Below are positions 61,940-64,000 of a stretch of 64,000 bases of DNA, in pieces. Position numbers and translations under genes: made by a program. The stretch is taken from assembly GCA_019973155.2 (NCBI GenBank), contig BPQB01000023.1:1-64000 (forward strand), given 5' to 3'. Source of the DNA: Phanerochaete sordida (lineage: Eukaryota; Basidiomycota; Agaricomycetes; Polyporales; Phanerochaetaceae). A model generated the notes under the pieces. The model was not told the DNA's origin, searched no databases, and saw nothing but the letters and a program-made list of their open reading frames with translations. Positions within the stretch are counted from its first letter, which is position 1. Every line of letters starts with the position of its first letter.

Positions 61940-62557
61940 TTACATATTGTTTCTGGCCTGCCATTCTGCATAGTTCTTCTCAGCTGCCGCATAAACGGTC
62001 GTCCAATCGTTGCAAACGGTCTCGATGTAGTGTGTCACCGCTCTGCACGAGAAGTCAGCGTTCGAAGACTGCGGAGAGATAAAGGGGAACGCACAGGCCA
62101 GCCTTGCTGTACTCTAGGTGATTGTCCGCAATGCATAGCACGCTCTGCCTGATATAGTTCAGACAGTGCTTCCGCAGCGGCGACTCCCGCCTCGAGACGT
62201 AGTCTTCTCGCAATATGTCCAGACACCGAAGCTGGTGGAAGAGGGCGGACGTGTACGTCTGTGTCGTGTCTCCGTCTTGGAGATGTATGAGATGCCCTCC
62301 GGAGGGCATCAGGTGCGCCCACTCTTCGGCCCCGACCGTCGTGTTGAGCTCGTAGCGAGTGGACGTGTCCAAGACCATCCTCACAGGGCGGTTACCCTCT
62401 GTCTCGAGGTACCGCACCTTTCTGTCTGCAATATGCGTTAGTAGAGTTCGCTCGACGCGTTGAATGACTTACCAGAGGCGCTGCACGATGCCCCGGCCGT
62501 CTGGAAGGCTAGCAGTGGCACCATAACCAGAGCGAAGAGCCCACAGGCGAGCTTCAT
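61940..62557 (-). CDS. UstYa-like (DUF3328) protein C with degenerate motifs
   Basis: Exons 62473-62557, 62095-62425 and 61940-62042 total 519 nt (172 residues). The first intron has a textbook CTAAC branch site. The signal peptide is MKLACGLFALVMVPLLAFQ. The family core is recognisable (YTSALFHQLRCLDILRED; RKHCLNYIRQSVLCIADNHLE), and the last exon supplies the typical VCNDWTTVYAAAEKNYAEW block. The first motif reads HQLRC instead of HxxHC and the second LRKHC, so one His of each is missing. The gene is otherwise intact, with no stop or frameshift. It may be a non-catalytic partner, a changed enzyme, or an early pseudogene. Confidence 0.83.
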
Positions 62558-62940
62558 CGTATGCGCAAGAGTTAGGTGAGTGAGTTCTCGTAGCTATCGC
62601 TGCGCGACGAGTGCTGATGATGAAATCCAATTCATGTCAGGGTGTGTCGTAAGGTACACGGGCGCTGCAGACATGCATCCCGTCATCAGCGCCCCCTTTC
62701 CTCCGCCCGAATCTCGACTATCATTGCCGTGCTTCCCTGCCGCAGACATCACTCAGATTCTGTCGCGCGTACCGGCTTATTTGGCCCTGACGCCTGTCGG
62801 TGAGTGTGCTGCATCACATGTATGGTTCGAAACTGAGAGCGCGGGGATCTTCTGACTGACCGAGGTTATCCCTAAGCTGAGAGACCGAGCAGGGTCTCCC
62901 GCCCTCCTCCCTTCTACGCCTTTCTACTACGAGTTCTGCA
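62558..62940. promoter_or_regulatory. Divergent promoter between UstYa-like C and D
   Basis: This 383-bp region drives two outward UstYa-like genes. No palindrome or TATA was confidently identified; shared control is suggested by layout only. Confidence 0.4.
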
Positions 62941-63604
62941 ATGAAGCGCAGTCTACTGCTTGCGTTCGCTCTTTGTCTTGCGATCATAACTACCGGCATC
63001 CGGCTGCATCACCGCTTCACGTCGAAGCCCCTCAACCCTAGGCACGATTATGCCGCCTGTGATGGTACGCAGAGACGTCTGTCGTTTTTCAGTGCACTGC
63101 TCACGAGATACCGCAGAACACAGTCTCGCTCCATGTCTCGCCATCGACCCTCATCCCGTCGAGATGATCCTGGAGGAGACAGTGCGGTACGACGTCGGCA
63201 GCAAGCTCTCCAACCTCGAGTGGCTCTCGACGCGCGCCCCATGGGGCAACGGCGGCTACGTCCGGCTCGGGGCGGACCACAGCGTGTACGGCATCGCGAT
63301 GGTGCACCAGCTGCACTGCGTCGAGATGCTCGCACGTGCGCTCGCGGACGCGACGACGCCCATGGCGACGCCGCCGCACATCGCGCACTGCCTGCAGTAC
63401 CTCAAGCAGCTCTTCCTCTGCGCCACGGACACGACGCTCGAGCCGTACGACTTCGCCAGCCACGACTTTGCGGCATGCCCCGTCGGCGCCGCGCGCACGT
63501 GCCGCGACTGGGCGGCGGTGTATGACGCGGCGGACGAGAACTACGGGCGGTGGACCGCGCACGTCGAGGCGTCCGCCAACGCTTCGGTGCCGGCGCCGGC
63601 GTGA
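62941..63604 (+). CDS. UstYa-like (DUF3328) protein D, both HxxHC motifs intact
   Basis: Exons 62941-63064 and 63117-63604 total 612 nt (203 residues). The signal or anchor is MKRSLLLAFALCLAIITTGI. After the intron the chain reads EHSLAPCLAIDPHPVEMILE. The first HxxHC motif is VHQLHCVEMLARAL and the second PPHIAHCLQYLKQLFLC, followed by ATDTTLEPYDF and CRDWAAVYDAADENYGRW. It is closest in layout to protein A, including the CATD/CAAD-T-LEP segment after motif two. Divergent from C. Probably a secretory-pathway oxidase on a peptide substrate; the substrate is unknown. Confidence 0.87.
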
Positions 63605-64000
63605 CCGACAGCCCGCGTGAGTCCTGGCTCGGGCGGTCCGCACAGCCTGCTGACCCTTCTGCGCAGAACGCGTTGCCCCCTGCCACATAAGCTTTAGTGC
63701 GAATGATGTCGAGAGATCCAGAGGACCTCCCAAGCATCTTTTCCGGAGGGCGATGTCGGCATCGCCGGAGAACCTTGTGCGTGGGCGAGGCGCGGGCGCG
63801 TCGCGCGCGGGCTTTCGGAAGCTGATCCCTCGTGCGACGCGTCGCAGCAACGCCAGGGCCGCGGGCTCTGCGCGGATCGAATACATCATTGCTGTACATT
63901 GCATCAGCGAGCTTCAAAAGAGGGCGGTACTGCGAGCGGGCACCCCGTGGGCGAGAATGGCTATACCTAGACTAGTAGGGTGCCCTGGGATGCCTCCCCC
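63605..64000. other. Right-edge region
   Basis: This is downstream of UstYa-like D. A 267-codon minus-strand frame overlaps the antisense of D and is rejected. No gene is supported before the window ends. Confidence 0.4.

Noticed and set aside
61728..61973. 81-codon plus frame with a basic N terminus as a possible peptide precursor
   Set aside because: It overlaps the last exon of UstYa-like C on the other strand and lacks a signal peptide.
63101..63904. 267-codon minus-strand frame
   Set aside because: It is mostly antisense to UstYa-like D and rich in Arg and Ala, as expected of a GC-rich shadow.

Overview
This window is nuclear DNA of a filamentous basidiomycete fungus, most likely an Agaricomycete; a polypore-like species is my inference. 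The evidence is the gene structure: about 26 protein genes packed on both strands, almost all interrupted by many 45-65 bp GT-AG introns (often GTGAGT/GTGCGT/GTACGT donors and CTGAC/CTAAC branch sites). The products also fit, for example fungal Pkc1, Erg24, DASH Dad1, a Cep57-domain spindle-pole protein, Vnx1-type antiporter, and UstYa/DUF3328 proteins. I see no rRNA, tRNA, CRISPR array, intact transposon or plasmid/phage feature.

Layout. 0.4-23 kb is a conserved housekeeping region rich in cell-division genes: MPS1 kinase (+), a CDC25-type Ras exchange factor with SH3 and WW domains (-), a TMEM170-like membrane protein (+), DAD1 (-), PKC1 (-), an unrecognised acidic protein (+), a Cep57-domain spindle-pole protein (-) and ORC2 (+). 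23-39 kb carries ERG24 (-), a mitochondrial citrate-lyase-beta-like protein (+), an F-box-like protein (+), a VNX1-type cation/H+ antiporter (-), two conserved proteins of unknown function (-) and the splicing factor CWF19 (-). 39-47 kb is gene-poor and accessory-looking: two head-to-head glycine-rich secreted paralogues, a possible 55-residue secreted peptide with a Kex2 site, and long stretches without convincing genes. 46.5-58.7 kb holds a seven-helix membrane protein, POL12, NAD(P)H-hydrate epimerase, glutathione reductase, an inverted paralogue of the seven-helix protein and a GNAT acetyltransferase. 59.3-63.6 kb is a cluster of three UstYa-like (DUF3328) genes around one companion secretory/membrane gene; it may continue past the window.

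How the parts connect. ORC2 and POL12 serve replication. MPS1, DAD1 and the Cep57/Ppc89-like protein serve the spindle and kinetochore. PKC1 and the Ras exchange factor serve growth signalling. Glutathione reductase may have a second, mitochondrial form encoded by an in-frame upstream exon that lacks an AUG. The UstYa-like cluster is the best candidate for an undescribed system: members of this family oxidatively cyclise ribosomal peptides in ascomycetes, while basidiomycete roles are largely unknown. One of the three members here has lost residues of both HxxHC motifs.

Splice sites were assigned by eye. Where I could, I checked that exon lengths sum to a multiple of three (noted in the entries). 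Gene ends and starts are otherwise conceptual.
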